The notes: generated from the sequence alone by a model not told the origin. A DNA stretch of 64,000 nucleotides from Streptomyces sedi (GCF_006335015.1 NZ_VDGT01000027.1:1-64000), one strand, 5' to 3'. Positions 47,278 to 57,966 are shown, counted from the stretch's first letter. A program made the numbers and translations.

Positions 47278-50200
47278 CAGGCGTCCCGCCCCGCGCGCAC
47301 GGCCTCGGCCAGCAGGGAAACGGTTGGGCATTCGAAGAGCATCGCGACGCTCAGCTCGACCCCGAAACGCTCGCGGATCTGCCCCATCAGTTCGATGGAG
47401 GACAGGGAGTTTCCGCCGAGTTCGAAGAAGTCGTCGTCGTCCTTGATCCCCCGCATTCCGAGCGCGTCTTCCCAGAAGCCACGAATCGCGGTGGCGATCT
47501 CGTCCTCCGCCTCCGTGCCGACGGCGGTCGGGGAGACGGGCGACTCCGCGGGCCGCTTCGTTCCTGGCGCCGCCTCGGGCAGCGGCGATCGCGGTGTCTC
47601 GACCGCCGTCTGTTCTACCGGTGCGGGAGAGGGGGCCACGACGACGGTTCGCGGCTGGGGAAGTTCCCGGGGCCGTTCCGCCGGAACCGGCGCGCCGTTC
47701 TCGTAAGGACGGACGAGGACATGCGGCGGGGTGACCGACTCCAGAAGGGTCAGAAAGAGATGCACCCCCTGATGAGGTTCGAGCCCGCTCTCCTCGGTTA
47801 CCGCGCCGGGAAGAGGGCGGCTCGTGCCCGGCCGTTCCCCCGCGGCGCCCCGCCGGCCGTCACGCCACGCATCCGGGTCTACGCGCACCATGGTGTACCC
47901 CTCGACGGCGACCAGCACCTGGCCGTCAGGGGCGATCAGGTCGACGTCGACGGTGACGCCGTGCTGCCGGCCCGGCCGGTAGCGCATATGCGCGTGGAAC
48001 CGCGCGGGGAGCGCGCCGAACACAGTGATCGACTCGTAGTACCACGGCAGCTTGGCGAAAGGGGAGGGTCGCTGCGCGAACGCGGTGGCCACGTCGAGCA
48101 GCGCGGGGTGCAGCTGGTGTCGGGAGAGGTCGCCGAGGAAGGACTCCGGGAGGACGAGCTCCACCAGGTCGGCGTCGGCGCCCCTGATGGTCTCGCCGAG
48201 GCAGTTCCAACGCGGGCCCGCGGCCACGAGTCCGGTTTCGGGCTCCGGTGCGGGTGGCTGCTCGCCGGAGAGTTCGGCGGCCAGTGCCTCCGGGTCGGAG
48301 AAGCGCGCCACGGACTCCACCAAGCGGACCGAACCCGTGGTGTGCTCTGTCCACGCCTCGCCGTCCACCGGGCGGGACCGGATGACGAATCGATCGACAT
48401 CCTGCCCGCCACGCGCGAGAACCTGCACGCACCGGGGGCTGGTCACCTCCAGAGGCCGGTGGAAGGTCACCTTCTCCAACCGGCGGGCCGCCCGCGTGTC
48501 GCCTCGGTCGGCCCAGGCGCGCAGCGCCAGATCGAGCTGGCCGGTCCCGGGCATCACAGGCGTCGTGCCGAGCCGGTGTTCGTCCAGCTCCCAGTGGGTC
48601 AAGGAGTCGTACACCTCTTCCCACACCACCTCACCCTCAGGCCGCCCTCGTTCCTCCGCCTCGTCAGGTGTGGGTGTACCGGGGGCGGCCATGCCGACCT
48701 GCCGCCAGCTTGGCCAGCCGACGCTGAGAGTGCGGGTGCGTCCGCGCGGGGTCGCCGCGTCGCTGTCCAGGAAGGCGTTGGCTGCCGAGTAGTCGCCGCT
48801 GCCGATCAGGCCGTGGGTGCCGCTGCGAGAGGAATAGGAGACGAAGAAGTCCGGGTCCGGCCGTTGCTCCGCCAGTGCTCGCCGCAGCAGCAGGGAACCG
48901 AGCACCTTCGGCCGCAGGACGGCGAGTGCCTCGGCTGTGTCACGTAGTTCGATGACGCCGTCCCCCGCTACTCCGGCGCAGTGCACCACTCCGTTGATCG
49001 GCCCGAACGCCGAGATGACCGCGTCCACGGCGGCTTCCACCTCCGCCTCGACGGTGATGTCGCAGGGCAGCAAACGGATCTGGGCGCCGAGGGCTTCCAT
49101 CTCCGCGACAGCGGTGCGCACCCGGTCGCCCTCCGCCGGCGGAAGGGCGCGGTCGCCTTCGGGCACTCGGCGGCCGAGCAGCGCGAGGCGGGGGCGAATC
49201 CCCTTACGGACCAGGCCCTTGGCCGTCTCCAGGCCGAGCCCGCCGAGGCCGCCGGTGATGACGTACACGCCCTCCTCGCGCAGCGCGGCGGCATCACGGG
49301 ATTCGAACTCGATCTCCCTCTCCGAGCGCTCCCAGCGACGCGCGCCGCGCCAGGCCACGATGCCCGATCCGGTGTCGGAGAGCAGTTCGTCGGCGAGCAG
49401 GCGTGCGTCGGTATCGCCTCCGACGTCGATGAGCCGGCAGCGCCGTCCGGGCGCCTCCTGAGGGAAGGTGACGGTCAACCCCACCAGCGTGCTCTTGACG
49501 GGGTGCGGGGTCTCCGCGCCGGACACGTCGACGGCACCGCTGGAGAAGACCACCACTTCCGGCAGCGAGCCCCCTGCTGGTCGCCGCGCGCTCAGCCGCA
49601 TGACGTTCAGGAGGCTGAGGAACCCCCCCGCCAGCTGATCGTCCAGGTTCTTCGGAGTCGCAGGCTCCCAGTCCGCAACGGTCCAGGCGTGCACGTAGGT
49701 GTGCGGCAGGGCGTCGCGCGCCTGAAGCCGGGCGAGGACGGCCTCCAGGTCGTCCGGGTGGTTCGGACGGACGGTGAACTCCTCCTCTCCCAGCTCCAGT
49801 CGGTCACCGGCGCGGACGCGGAAGACATGGTGCCCGGCCTTGTGCAGTGCGCCCAGAACCTGCCGTGCGTCGTCAAACGCGCGCGGCAGCAGGGCCAGGA
49901 CGCGCCCCGGGGGGCGGAGAGCAGCAGCCGTGACTGGCAGCGGGTTCTCGTGCCACTGAAGGGCGGCGAAGGGGGACACGACAGGAGGTGTTCCCAACGT
50001 CGGCGGGTCCGTCGGACCGGTGCCGACAGCGCTCTGTTCTGACACCCCGGTCGCGGGGGGCTGCGCGGGGACGCCTTCCTCGGCTTTCTCGTCGTGAGCC
50101 GGAGAGAGAGCCCGGGTCTCTCCTGCGGGGGCGGTCCGGTCGACGGCGGCCATCCAATGCCGCTCGCGTTGATAGGCGTAGCCAGGCAGAGGCACACGAG

Positions 50201-52784
50201 TGCCGTCCCGCTTCGGCCGGTCCAGGTCGTGCCCGGCGACGTACAGCGCACCCAGCGCAGCCAGGAACGCGCGCTCGTCGGCATCGGCGCCGGGGACGCG
50301 CGGCGACGCCGGCACTACCGAGCTCGCGCCGCGCACCACCGTCGGGTGCTGCCGGACCAGCCCGGAAAGGCTCTGTCCGGGACCCACTTCGATCACCAGG
50401 TGCTCGCCCTCACCGAGGAGATGGTCCACAGCGGGATGGAAGAGCACGGGCTCGACCAACTGTCGCGCCCAGAACGCGGGTGAGCGGGCCTCCTGTGGCG
50501 ACAGGTCGGCGCCCGTTGCCGCGGAGACCACGCGCAACCCGGGCTCGTTCAGTTCGATCTGGTCGACCACGGTCTCGAAGTGTTCGGCGGCTTCGGCCAT
50601 CGCCGGGCTGTGGAACGCGTGGGCGGTGCGCAGTGGTTGACAGCGCACGCCGTCCTCCTCCAGGAAGGCCTGGGCCGCAGCGATTTCCTTGTGGCCGCCG
50701 GAGAGCGTCACCTGCCCGGCCCCGTTGACCGCGGCCAGCCACACTCCTTCCAAGTTCCGCTCGGTGAGGTCCTCCTGAGAGATCGCGGCGGCGAGCATGG
50801 CCCCGTCGGACGCTCTCGCCATCAACCGTCCGCGCGCGGCGACCACTCGCACCGCGTCAGCCAGGTCGAAGACCCCGGCGACGGTGGCCGCGACGATCTC
50901 GCCGACGCTGTGACCCAGAACAGCCACAGGGCGTATGCCCGCCCATTCCAGTGCTTGCGACATCGCGTACTCCACGCTGAACAGCGCGGCCTGGGCGATG
51001 TCGGTGCGGTCCAGTTCCGCGGGATCCTCGGAGCGCCAGGCATCCCGCACCATCAGGTCGTGCTCGGCGAACAGGTCCAGGCACTCGTCGAAAGCCTGGG
51101 CGAAGCCGGGCACGCCCTCGTAGAGCCCCTCGGCCATGCGGGCCCGCTGGGAACCCTGGCCGGGAAAGACGAAGCACACGTCCTGGCGCTCCGACGCCGT
51201 TTCCGGGCTGCGCCGGACGGACCCGGACCCGCTGCCGAGCAGTTCGGCGGCCTCCCGCGCGGACTCCGCCACGGCCGCCGCGCGGACGGGGTGGTGACTC
51301 CTGCCCACTTCGAGCGTGTGGGCCACGTCGTCGAATGCCTGGCCCGAGGTGCGGAGGTGGTCAGCCAGTTCTTCCTCGGTCTGGTCCAGCCCCACGCGGG
51401 TGCGCGAGGACCACACGATCAGCTGCGGGCGGGCCAGCGGCTTGGCGCGTTCCACGGCCGGCGGCTCCTCGACGATCAGGTGGGTGTTCGTTCCTCCCAC
51501 CCCGAAGGAACTGACGGCGGCACGGCGTGGGCGGTCCGGACGGCTGGGCCAGGGACGCGGGGAGTCGTTGACGAAGAAGGGGACGGCGCCGAAGTCGATC
51601 GCCGGGTTGGGCTCCCGGTAGTTGATCGTCGCCGGTATCTCCTGGTGTTCGAGAGACTGGGCGACTTTGATCAGGCCGGCGAGCCCGGACGCGGGCCCGA
51701 GGTGACCGACGTTGGACTTCACCGAGCCGATCGGGATGGTGCCGGGCGGGAGCGGGGCGCCGGAGAGTTCCGCGTACGCCTGGGCGAGTGCCGAGATCTC
51801 CAGTGGGTCGCCCACCTTTGTGCCGGTGCCGTGCGCCTCCACGTAGTCGATGTCCTCCGGACGCACCTCCGCCCGCGTCATGGCCGCCTTGACAGCCGCG
51901 ATCTGCCCGGAAACGCTTGGTGCGCCGAAGCTGACCTTGTCCGAACCGTCGTTGTTGACGGCCGAGCCACGGATGACCGCACGGATCGTGTCGCCGTCGC
52001 GAAGGGCGTCGTCAAGCAGCTTGAGCACCACGACCGCCACACCACTGGTGAAGACGGTGCCGTTGGCCGCGGCATCGAAGGGACGGCAGACGCCGTCGCG
52101 AGAGTGGATGCTGCCCGGCTGCCAGCGATAGCCCTGTCCGAAGGGGAACTCGATCTCGGCGGCTCCGGCGACGGCGATGCCACAGGCACCGCGTCGTAGC
52201 GCTTCGGCCGCCAGGTCGAGCGCGACCAGCGAGGTCGAGCAGGCGGTCGCCACCGCGACGCTCGGTCCCGTGAGCGACAGCTTGTAGGAGGTGAAGGTGG
52301 GGAGAAAGGAAGGGTTGGTGTAGATGCCCAGAGTGGTGGGCTCGACCCTGCCGGTCTCCACATTGCCCCACACGTGGTGGGTCAGGTACCCCGGGCCGGA
52401 GGAACCACCGAACACCCCGGTCGGGGCTGTCTCGGCGAACGGGTCGTATCCGGCGTTCTCCAAAGCCTCGTGGACCGCTTCCAGGAACGCCCGATGGTGG
52501 GGGTCGTGAAGTGCTGCCTCCCGGGGCGTCACCCCGAACAGATCGGCGTCGAAGCGGTCCGCGTCGGGCATCAGCCCGACCGCCGGTACGTAGTCCGGCT
52601 TGGTGATCTCGTGTTCGTCCGCCCCGCGGGCGAGGAGTTCGGCGCGGTCGAGCAGTTCGACGCTGTTGACGCCCTGCCGTATGTTCCGCCAGAACTGGCG
52701 CGTGTTCTCCGCCCCGGGGAACCGTCCGGCGAAGCCCACTACTGCGATTGCCTCGGGAGAGAAGCCGTGTTGCTGGTCGATCAC
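47277..52784 (-). CDS. Type I polyketide synthase, KS-AT-KR-DH-ACP
   Basis: Single-module PKS of about 1835 aa. Numbers below count from the ATG at 52802. KS: active Cys188 in TACSTSL, then VEAHGTGTKVGD and KSNVGHLGPASG. AT: GHSVGE with Ser632; the HAFHS motif near 727 predicts malonyl-CoA. KR: TGGLGGLG near 1181 and a catalytic SYSSRSG...DYSAANAF near 1330, so it should be active. A DH-like hot-dog domain follows: His near 1410 in HRLGTTPVMPG, and HPALLD near 1567. ACP: LGGNSLSS near 1798. The KR-before-DH order is unusual. No thioesterase. GTG 52784 has GAAAGG upstream; ATG 52802, inside the NRPS 3' end, is the alternative start. Confidence 0.93.
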   Translation of the reverse strand: MIDQQHGFSPEAIAVVGFAGRFPGAENTRQFWRNIRQGVNSVELLDRAELLARGADEHEITKPDYVPAVGLMPDADRFDADLFGVTPREAALHDPHHRAFLEAVHEALENAGYDPFAETAPTGVFGGSSGPGYLTHHVWGNVETGRVEPTTLGIYTNPSFLPTFTSYKLSLTGPSVAVATACSTSLVALDLAAEALRRGACGIAVAGAAEIEFPFGQGYRWQPGSIHSRDGVCRPFDAAANGTVFTSGVAVVVLKLLDDALRDGDTIRAVIRGSAVNNDGSDKVSFGAPSVSGQIAAVKAAMTRAEVRPEDIDYVEAHGTGTKVGDPLEISALAQAYAELSGAPLPPGTIPIGSVKSNVGHLGPASGLAGLIKVAQSLEHQEIPATINYREPNPAIDFGAVPFFVNDSPRPWPSRPDRPRRAAVSSFGVGGTNTHLIVEEPPAVERAKPLARPQLIVWSSRTRVGLDQTEEELADHLRTSGQAFDDVAHTLEVGRSHHPVRAAAVAESAREAAELLGSGSGSVRRSPETASERQDVCFVFPGQGSQRARMAEGLYEGVPGFAQAFDECLDLFAEHDLMVRDAWRSEDPAELDRTDIAQAALFSVEYAMSQALEWAGIRPVAVLGHSVGEIVAATVAGVFDLADAVRVVAARGRLMARASDGAMLAAAISQEDLTERNLEGVWLAAVNGAGQVTLSGGHKEIAAAQAFLEEDGVRCQPLRTAHAFHSPAMAEAAEHFETVVDQIELNEPGLRVVSAATGADLSPQEARSPAFWARQLVEPVLFHPAVDHLLGEGEHLVIEVGPGQSLSGLVRQHPTVVRGASSVVPASPRVPGADADERAFLAALGALYVAGHDLDRPKRDGTRVPLPGYAYQRERHWMAAVDRTAPAGETRALSPAHDEKAEEGVPAQPPATGVSEQSAVGTGPTDPPTLGTPPVVSPFAALQWHENPLPVTAAALRPPGRVLALLPRAFDDARQVLGALHKAGHHVFRVRAGDRLELGEEEFTVRPNHPDDLEAVLARLQARDALPHTYVHAWTVADWEPATPKNLDDQLAGGFLSLLNVMRLSARRPAGGSLPEVVVFSSGAVDVSGAETPHPVKSTLVGLTVTFPQEAPGRRCRLIDVGGDTDARLLADELLSDTGSGIVAWRGARRWERSEREIEFESRDAAALREEGVYVITGGLGGLGLETAKGLVRKGIRPRLALLGRRVPEGDRALPPAEGDRVRTAVAEMEALGAQIRLLPCDITVEAEVEAAVDAVISAFGPINGVVHCAGVAGDGVIELRDTAEALAVLRPKVLGSLLLRRALAEQRPDPDFFVSYSSRSGTHGLIGSGDYSAANAFLDSDAATPRGRTRTLSVGWPSWRQVGMAAPGTPTPDEAEERGRPEGEVVWEEVYDSLTHWELDEHRLGTTPVMPGTGQLDLALRAWADRGDTRAARRLEKVTFHRPLEVTSPRCVQVLARGGQDVDRFVIRSRPVDGEAWTEHTTGSVRLVESVARFSDPEALAAELSGEQPPAPEPETGLVAAGPRWNCLGETIRGADADLVELVLPESFLGDLSRHQLHPALLDVATAFAQRPSPFAKLPWYYESITVFGALPARFHAHMRYRPGRQHGVTVDVDLIAPDGQVLVAVEGYTMVRVDPDAWRDGRRGAAGERPGTSRPLPGAVTEESGLEPHQGVHLFLTLLESVTPPHVLVRPYENGAPVPAERPRELPQPRTVVVAPSPAPVEQTAVETPRSPLPEAAPGTKRPAESPVSPTAVGTEAEDEIATAIRGFWEDALGMRGIKDDDDFFELGGNSLSSIELMGQIRERFGVELSVAMLFECPTVSLLAEAVRAGRDA

Positions 52785-52791
52785 TGTGGTT

Positions 52792-55700
52792 CTACCTTTC
52801 ATTCCTGCCGGGTTGACGGCTCTCTCGTCCTGGGGCCCCGTCGTGGGCCGCGGCTACGGTCTCGGGCGGCGTCGCGCGTCCCGGTCCGGCCGTGGTGTCG
52901 AGGAGCTTCGCCAACGCTTTGACAGTCGGATGGGCGAAGAGCGTGGTCGCCGGCAGCTCGAAGCCCAGCCGCTGGGTGATGCCCCTGTGCAGCCGGAGCA
53001 GCGCGAGCGAGGTGAGCCCGGCGTCGAAGAAGTTGCGTTCGTCGGGCACGCGGTGCCCCAGAAGTTCGGCGACGAGTCGTTGGAGTTCGTCCGCGGTCTT
53101 GGTCACGGGGGTCAGCCGGGCGGTCGTTGTCCTCGCTTCTCGCCCGGGATCGCCCGTGGACGGCGCGGAAGGGGCCTGACGCACCTTCCGGCTGGCGTCC
53201 AGGCGTAGCTCGTCCGAACCGGCGGACAGCACCGACGGCACCGCGTGACGGGGCAGCCGACCGCGTAGATGAGTACGGAGCGAAGCCACGTCCACGTGCT
53301 GTCCGGCCTCCGCCCGCACGGCGAGCGAGATCTCCGAGACCACACCATCGGCGCGGTAGGCCGCGCGGGCTGAGACCACGCCGGGGAACCGCTGTGCCAC
53401 GGCCTCGACCTCCGCCAGTTCGACGCGGTGACCGTCCAGCGACACCTGCCGGTCGAAGCGCCCGGTGACGACGACATCCCCGTCGAGAGTGGTGTAGCCA
53501 TGGTCTCCGGTGCGGTAGAGCCGGACCCCTGGTTCCCCGAAGGGGTCCACATCGAAGCGCTCGGCGCGGGAAACATCTCCCGCGTAGCCGTGCGCGAGGG
53601 CTCGGCCGCGCACCACGACCTCGCCGAACTGCCCAGGGCCCAGGGGCAGCCCTTCAGGGCCCGCGACATGGATTTCCCGTCCGGCAGCCCGCCGGCCCAC
53701 CGGCAAAGGCCGTACCCGTGCGATGGCCGGAGCCTGGTCCCCGTATGCCAGAACTTCCTGGCAGGCCGCGATCTGCGGTGTCTCCGTGGCCCCATAGGCG
53801 TTGACCACGGCGGCGTCTGTGAACCCGCGTATCCGCTTGAGCAGTTGCTCGGTCGACACGTCGCCACCGACCACGATCAGCCGCAACGCGTCGAGTCTCC
53901 CGCTGGCTCCGGAGGCGATCAGTTCCAGGAGACCGGGCGTCACGTGCACCACGGTGACGGCGTTCGTGTCGAGCCAGGAGAAGAGTGCCTCTGGCCGCCG
54001 GGCGAAGCCGGTCTGAGGTACGCACAAGGTCGCCCCGGCGCTCAGAGGCACCAGGATGTCGCGCAGGACGGGGTCGTGCGCGGGCCCCGACAGCATGGCG
54101 AACCGGTCTTCCGGGCCGACCCTGAACTCCTTCAGATACCAGGCCACCGCGTCGCCCAACGCATCGGGCGGAGCGGCCACCGCAGCGGGCGTGCCGGTCG
54201 TACCCGAGGTGAACAACAGATGGCTGGTCCCGCCGGGTTCCGGCCAGTGGGACTCGTTGCCGGGACCGTGGGCGATATCCGTCACCGAGCGGACCCCCGC
54301 CTCGGCGCTGTATCGAAGGGCCAGGCCGAGGTCAGCGGACACGGCGTCCGCGCATTGCTCCCGATAGCGGACGGGAGCCTCCTCCGGGATCAGGGCGACG
54401 GTGGCGCCGGTGCGCCACAGCGCCAGCAGCGTCTCGGGCAGGTTCTCCGTGGTGCGTGACCACAGAGCGACGGTTCGCCCCCGCCCCGCCCCTTCGCGCG
54501 CCAGCCCCGCAGCCAGCCCGCGTACTCGCTCGCGCAACTCGCCGTAGGTCACGGTGGCCTGCGGCCCTAGAACCGCCGTGTCCGAGTCCCGCGCGTGGGC
54601 GAAGTCCGTCAGCCGCTCCCAGAACCTGCCGGTGTCGACGCACTCGGGGAGGCTCGGCGAGGGGCCGGGCTCACGCAGGCTCAGACCGTCGACCCGGATG
54701 TCGGGGTCGGCCGCCGCTCGTTCCAGGAGCAACAGATACTGACGGGCGAACTCCCCCACCAGTCGTTCGGAGAAGAGAGCTGCCGCTCCCACCACGGTGA
54801 CGGACTGTCCTTCGCCGTCCCCGCGCAGGTAGACGGCGAGGTCGAAGAGGGCGGAGGTGACCGGGACCGGCAGCGCTTCCGGTGGGCTCTTGAGGTCACC
54901 GAGGTCGTTGAACCACGCCTGGAAGACGGGATTCAAGCCTGGCACGGCCGGCCGCTCAAGCGCCTCCACCACACTGTCGAACGGGACCGCGGTGTGGTCT
55001 GCCGCCGCCGCGTAGCCGTCCCGGCAACGACGTATCACGTCCGCGACCGTCGCCTTGGTTTCCGTGCGACTGCGCACGACCAGGGTGTCCAGTGCCATCC
55101 CCACCATGTCCTGTTCGGCGGAGGTTCTCCTGGCGTCCGCGGGCAGGCCGATGACCAGATCGTCCCTGCCGCTCCAGCTGTGCAGCAGAGTGGCGAAGCA
55201 TCCCAGGTGGAAGGCGGTCGGAGTAACCCCGAGCGACGCGGCGGCGGAAGCGATGCCGCGGGCCTGTGCGGGGACTACCCGGACCGTGTGGGTCACAGGG
55301 CGGAAGTCGGGTTCGGCTGGGCGCTCTGCCGCCATCGGAAGCAGCAGCTCCGCCGGCGCGTCGTCGAGTTCCTCCCGCCAGTACTTCAGGTCAGCGTGTG
55401 CTCGGGCACCGCTCTCGGCCGATCCGGCCTCCAGGAACTCCCAGAAGGAGCGCGGTGCGGGAAGTGATGCCGAGGCCCCGACCGATTCCTGGTCCGACAC
55501 GAGGTCGGCCAGGAGTGTGTCGGCCGCCCGCTGGTCGGCGATCATGTGGTCGAGGACCAGCACCAGACACCAGCGCCCGTTCCCGCGGGCCACCCTGACA
55601 CGCATCAGCGGGGCCTCGTCCGGGGAGGGGAGGGCAATGCTCTGTGCGGCGAACTGCTCAGGCCGCCAGTCGCCGTCGAGGTCGCAGATCTCGACGGTCC

Positions 55701-57966
55701 TTGCCGTGTCCGGCGCGGGCACGCGGTACAGCTCCGGTACGTCGCCCTCGTCCCTCACCTCGATCCTCAGCGCGTCGTGCCGGGCGATCAGGGCACGGAC
55801 CGCCTGGTCGAGCCGGGTGGGGTCCGGCTCCCCCGGGAGCTGGGCCGCGGCCACGACGTGATAGGCCGCGCGCGCTTCCGGATAGAGCTGGCGGAGGTAC
55901 CAGAGACGGCGCAGGGAGGCCGGCAGGGGCATAAGATCCCGGTGCCGCGGGCGAGGGGCCGCGAGTGGTCCGGTCCCTTCTCGCACGGCCGTCGGTTCGT
56001 GCTCCGCGCCGGTGACATACGCGCGCAGCTCCCGAAGGGAGGCGTCCTCTTTGACGAAGAGGCTCATCGGGACGCGAACGCCGAGCCGTTCCCAGACGCC
56101 GCCGATCACACGCGCTGCCGCGAGGCTGTGACCCCCCTGACTCAGGAAAGTGCCGCCGGTGTCGGGGGCGCCCAGCGCCGCGTCCCACAGGGATCGGAGA
56201 ACGTCCGAGTTCTCCTCGCCGCCTGAGGCGGGAACGCGCGCCAAGGCGTCCACGACTGTCGCGCGCGCGGCGTTCCGGTCCAGCTTGCCCGTTCCTCCGA
56301 ACGGTAGCCGGTCGCACCACACATAGCGGCGTGGTACCCAGGCGTCGGGCACGACATCGGCCAGGAAGGAACGCAGGTCCTGATCGGCTGCCCGTTCCGA
56401 GCTGTCCTCGGACAGTCCGACCAGGAGCGCGGCCAGGTCCTGGCCGGTGGCGCCCGCGGAGTTCACCGGGACCACGACCGCCTGAGCCACGGCTGGGTGC
56501 CTCTCCAGGGCCGCCTCTATCTCCCCGGCCTCGACGCGGTGGCCGCGGATCTTGATCTGCTGGTCCGTCCGTCCGTGGTAATCGAGTGTGGCGTCGGCGT
56601 TGCGGGACGCTCGATCACCCGTGTGATACATGCGAGTGCCTGCGGGCCCGTACGGGTCGGCGATGAACTGACGCGCCGTGAGTCCGGGCCGGCCGAGGTA
56701 GCCGTCGGCCAGGCCCTCGCCCGCGAGGTACAGATCTCCTTCCACGCCGTCCGGGACCGTCGCCAGCTTCTCGTCGAGTACGTACGCGTGGGTGTGACGG
56801 ATCGGCGCGCCGATGCCGGAGACCTGCCCGGCACTGACCCGCCGGCAGGTGGACCAGATGGTCGTTTCCGTTGGTCCGTAGAGATTGTCCACTTCGGCGG
56901 CCACGTCCACGAGGCGCCGGGCGAGGTCGGCCGGAAGTGCTTCGCCGCCGGTGAGGACGCGCAGACCGCGCAGTGCCTCCGGCCGCGTGTCCATCAGCAT
57001 CCGCCACAGAGAAGGGGTCGCTTGCATCAGGCTGGTGCCCGAGGAGATCAGCAGCTCGGCCAAGGCGTGGGGGTCCGAGCGTTCCTCCGTACCTGCCACG
57101 ACAACGGAGGCTCCGGCCAGGAGCGGCAGAAAGAGTTCGAGTGCCGCGATGTCGAAGCTGACGGTCGTCGGGGAGAGCAGCCGGTCGTCATGGCCGAGAG
57201 CGAATCGTTCCGTCATATCCGCGAGCAGGTTGGCCAACGCGGTACGAGGCACGATCACCCCCTTGGGACGGCCCGTGGAGCCGGAGGTGAAGATGGTGTA
57301 GGCGGGGTGAGAGGGCAGCAGGAGGGCGTTCAGGTCCCGTGCCACCGGGTCCGCGCCGGAACCGCTACCGGCGAGAAGGCCGTCGACATCGTGGACGGGC
57401 AGGCCCTCGGGTAGCGGCAGACCGTTCCTCGTCGTCTCGTCGATGGTCAGCAGCAGGTGCGGCCGGGCGTCGGCGAGGATGTCGCGTAGGCGCCCGGTGG
57501 GATGGCTCGGGTCGAGCGGCACGTAGGCACCGCCGGCCTTCAGGACGGCGAGCAGCGCGACGATGACCCGGTGGGACGGCGGCAGGGCGACGGCCACTCG
57601 GGTTCCCGGCCCGATCCCGCCGCGGATCAGGTGGTGGGCCAGCCGGTTGGCGCGGTCGTTCAGTGCCGCGTAGGTCAAGCTTCCCGAACGGTCCAGCACG
57701 GCCGTGGCCTCCGGCCTGCGTTGTGCCTCCCGTTCCACGGCGCCCACCACGTCGCCCTCCGGCGGCAGGGGCTTGCCAGCGGTCCTACGTCCGCACACCG
57801 GCGACCAGTGGTCGTCAGTGAAGGCTGTGGCGGCGCGGACACCGCCACGGAAGACCGTTGTCCACCCCTCCGGGACCTCCCGGTGCGCCGGCCACAGCGA
57901 GTACTGCCCCTCGTCGTTGAGCAGGACGAGGCAGTTGGCCTCCTCACGGCTGAAGGGTTCGCTCAT
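52792..57966 (-). CDS. Nonribosomal peptide synthetase, MbtH-A(Gly)-T-C-A-T
   Basis: A 1724-aa NRPS from ATG 57966 (AAGGAGG upstream). Residues 1-60 are an MbtH-like domain (LLNDEGQYSLWPAHREVPEGW) fused to the enzyme. A1 is at about 70-590: core FTSGSTGRPKG; the ten pocket positions read by alignment to GrsA give D,I,L,Q,L,G,L,I,W,K, the established glycine code. T1 Ser614 lies in GGHSLAAA. The C domain at about 690-1130 has LDHMIADQ, keeping the second His and the Asp. A2 is at about 1150-1630: core FTSGTTGTP, but an atypical AHDPVLRDIL in place of the usual A4 segment, so its substrate is unpredictable. T2 is near 1651 (DAGLTSL). No thioesterase; the final thioester may pass to the PKS or a free C domain. 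Confidence 0.93.
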   Translation of the reverse strand: MSEPFSREEANCLVLLNDEGQYSLWPAHREVPEGWTTVFRGGVRAATAFTDDHWSPVCGRRTAGKPLPPEGDVVGAVEREAQRRPEATAVLDRSGSLTYAALNDRANRLAHHLIRGGIGPGTRVAVALPPSHRVIVALLAVLKAGGAYVPLDPSHPTGRLRDILADARPHLLLTIDETTRNGLPLPEGLPVHDVDGLLAGSGSGADPVARDLNALLLPSHPAYTIFTSGSTGRPKGVIVPRTALANLLADMTERFALGHDDRLLSPTTVSFDIAALELFLPLLAGASVVVAGTEERSDPHALAELLISSGTSLMQATPSLWRMLMDTRPEALRGLRVLTGGEALPADLARRLVDVAAEVDNLYGPTETTIWSTCRRVSAGQVSGIGAPIRHTHAYVLDEKLATVPDGVEGDLYLAGEGLADGYLGRPGLTARQFIADPYGPAGTRMYHTGDRASRNADATLDYHGRTDQQIKIRGHRVEAGEIEAALERHPAVAQAVVVPVNSAGATGQDLAALLVGLSEDSSERAADQDLRSFLADVVPDAWVPRRYVWCDRLPFGGTGKLDRNAARATVVDALARVPASGGEENSDVLRSLWDAALGAPDTGGTFLSQGGHSLAAARVIGGVWERLGVRVPMSLFVKEDASLRELRAYVTGAEHEPTAVREGTGPLAAPRPRHRDLMPLPASLRRLWYLRQLYPEARAAYHVVAAAQLPGEPDPTRLDQAVRALIARHDALRIEVRDEGDVPELYRVPAPDTARTVEICDLDGDWRPEQFAAQSIALPSPDEAPLMRVRVARGNGRWCLVLVLDHMIADQRAADTLLADLVSDQESVGASASLPAPRSFWEFLEAGSAESGARAHADLKYWREELDDAPAELLLPMAAERPAEPDFRPVTHTVRVVPAQARGIASAAASLGVTPTAFHLGCFATLLHSWSGRDDLVIGLPADARRTSAEQDMVGMALDTLVVRSRTETKATVADVIRRCRDGYAAAADHTAVPFDSVVEALERPAVPGLNPVFQAWFNDLGDLKSPPEALPVPVTSALFDLAVYLRGDGEGQSVTVVGAAALFSERLVGEFARQYLLLLERAAADPDIRVDGLSLREPGPSPSLPECVDTGRFWERLTDFAHARDSDTAVLGPQATVTYGELRERVRGLAAGLAREGAGRGRTVALWSRTTENLPETLLALWRTGATVALIPEEAPVRYREQCADAVSADLGLALRYSAEAGVRSVTDIAHGPGNESHWPEPGGTSHLLFTSGTTGTPAAVAAPPDALGDAVAWYLKEFRVGPEDRFAMLSGPAHDPVLRDILVPLSAGATLCVPQTGFARRPEALFSWLDTNAVTVVHVTPGLLELIASGASGRLDALRLIVVGGDVSTEQLLKRIRGFTDAAVVNAYGATETPQIAACQEVLAYGDQAPAIARVRPLPVGRRAAGREIHVAGPEGLPLGPGQFGEVVVRGRALAHGYAGDVSRAERFDVDPFGEPGVRLYRTGDHGYTTLDGDVVVTGRFDRQVSLDGHRVELAEVEAVAQRFPGVVSARAAYRADGVVSEISLAVRAEAGQHVDVASLRTHLRGRLPRHAVPSVLSAGSDELRLDASRKVRQAPSAPSTGDPGREARTTTARLTPVTKTADELQRLVAELLGHRVPDERNFFDAGLTSLALLRLHRGITQRLGFELPATTLFAHPTVKALAKLLDTTAGPGRATPPETVAAAHDGAPGRESRQPGRNER

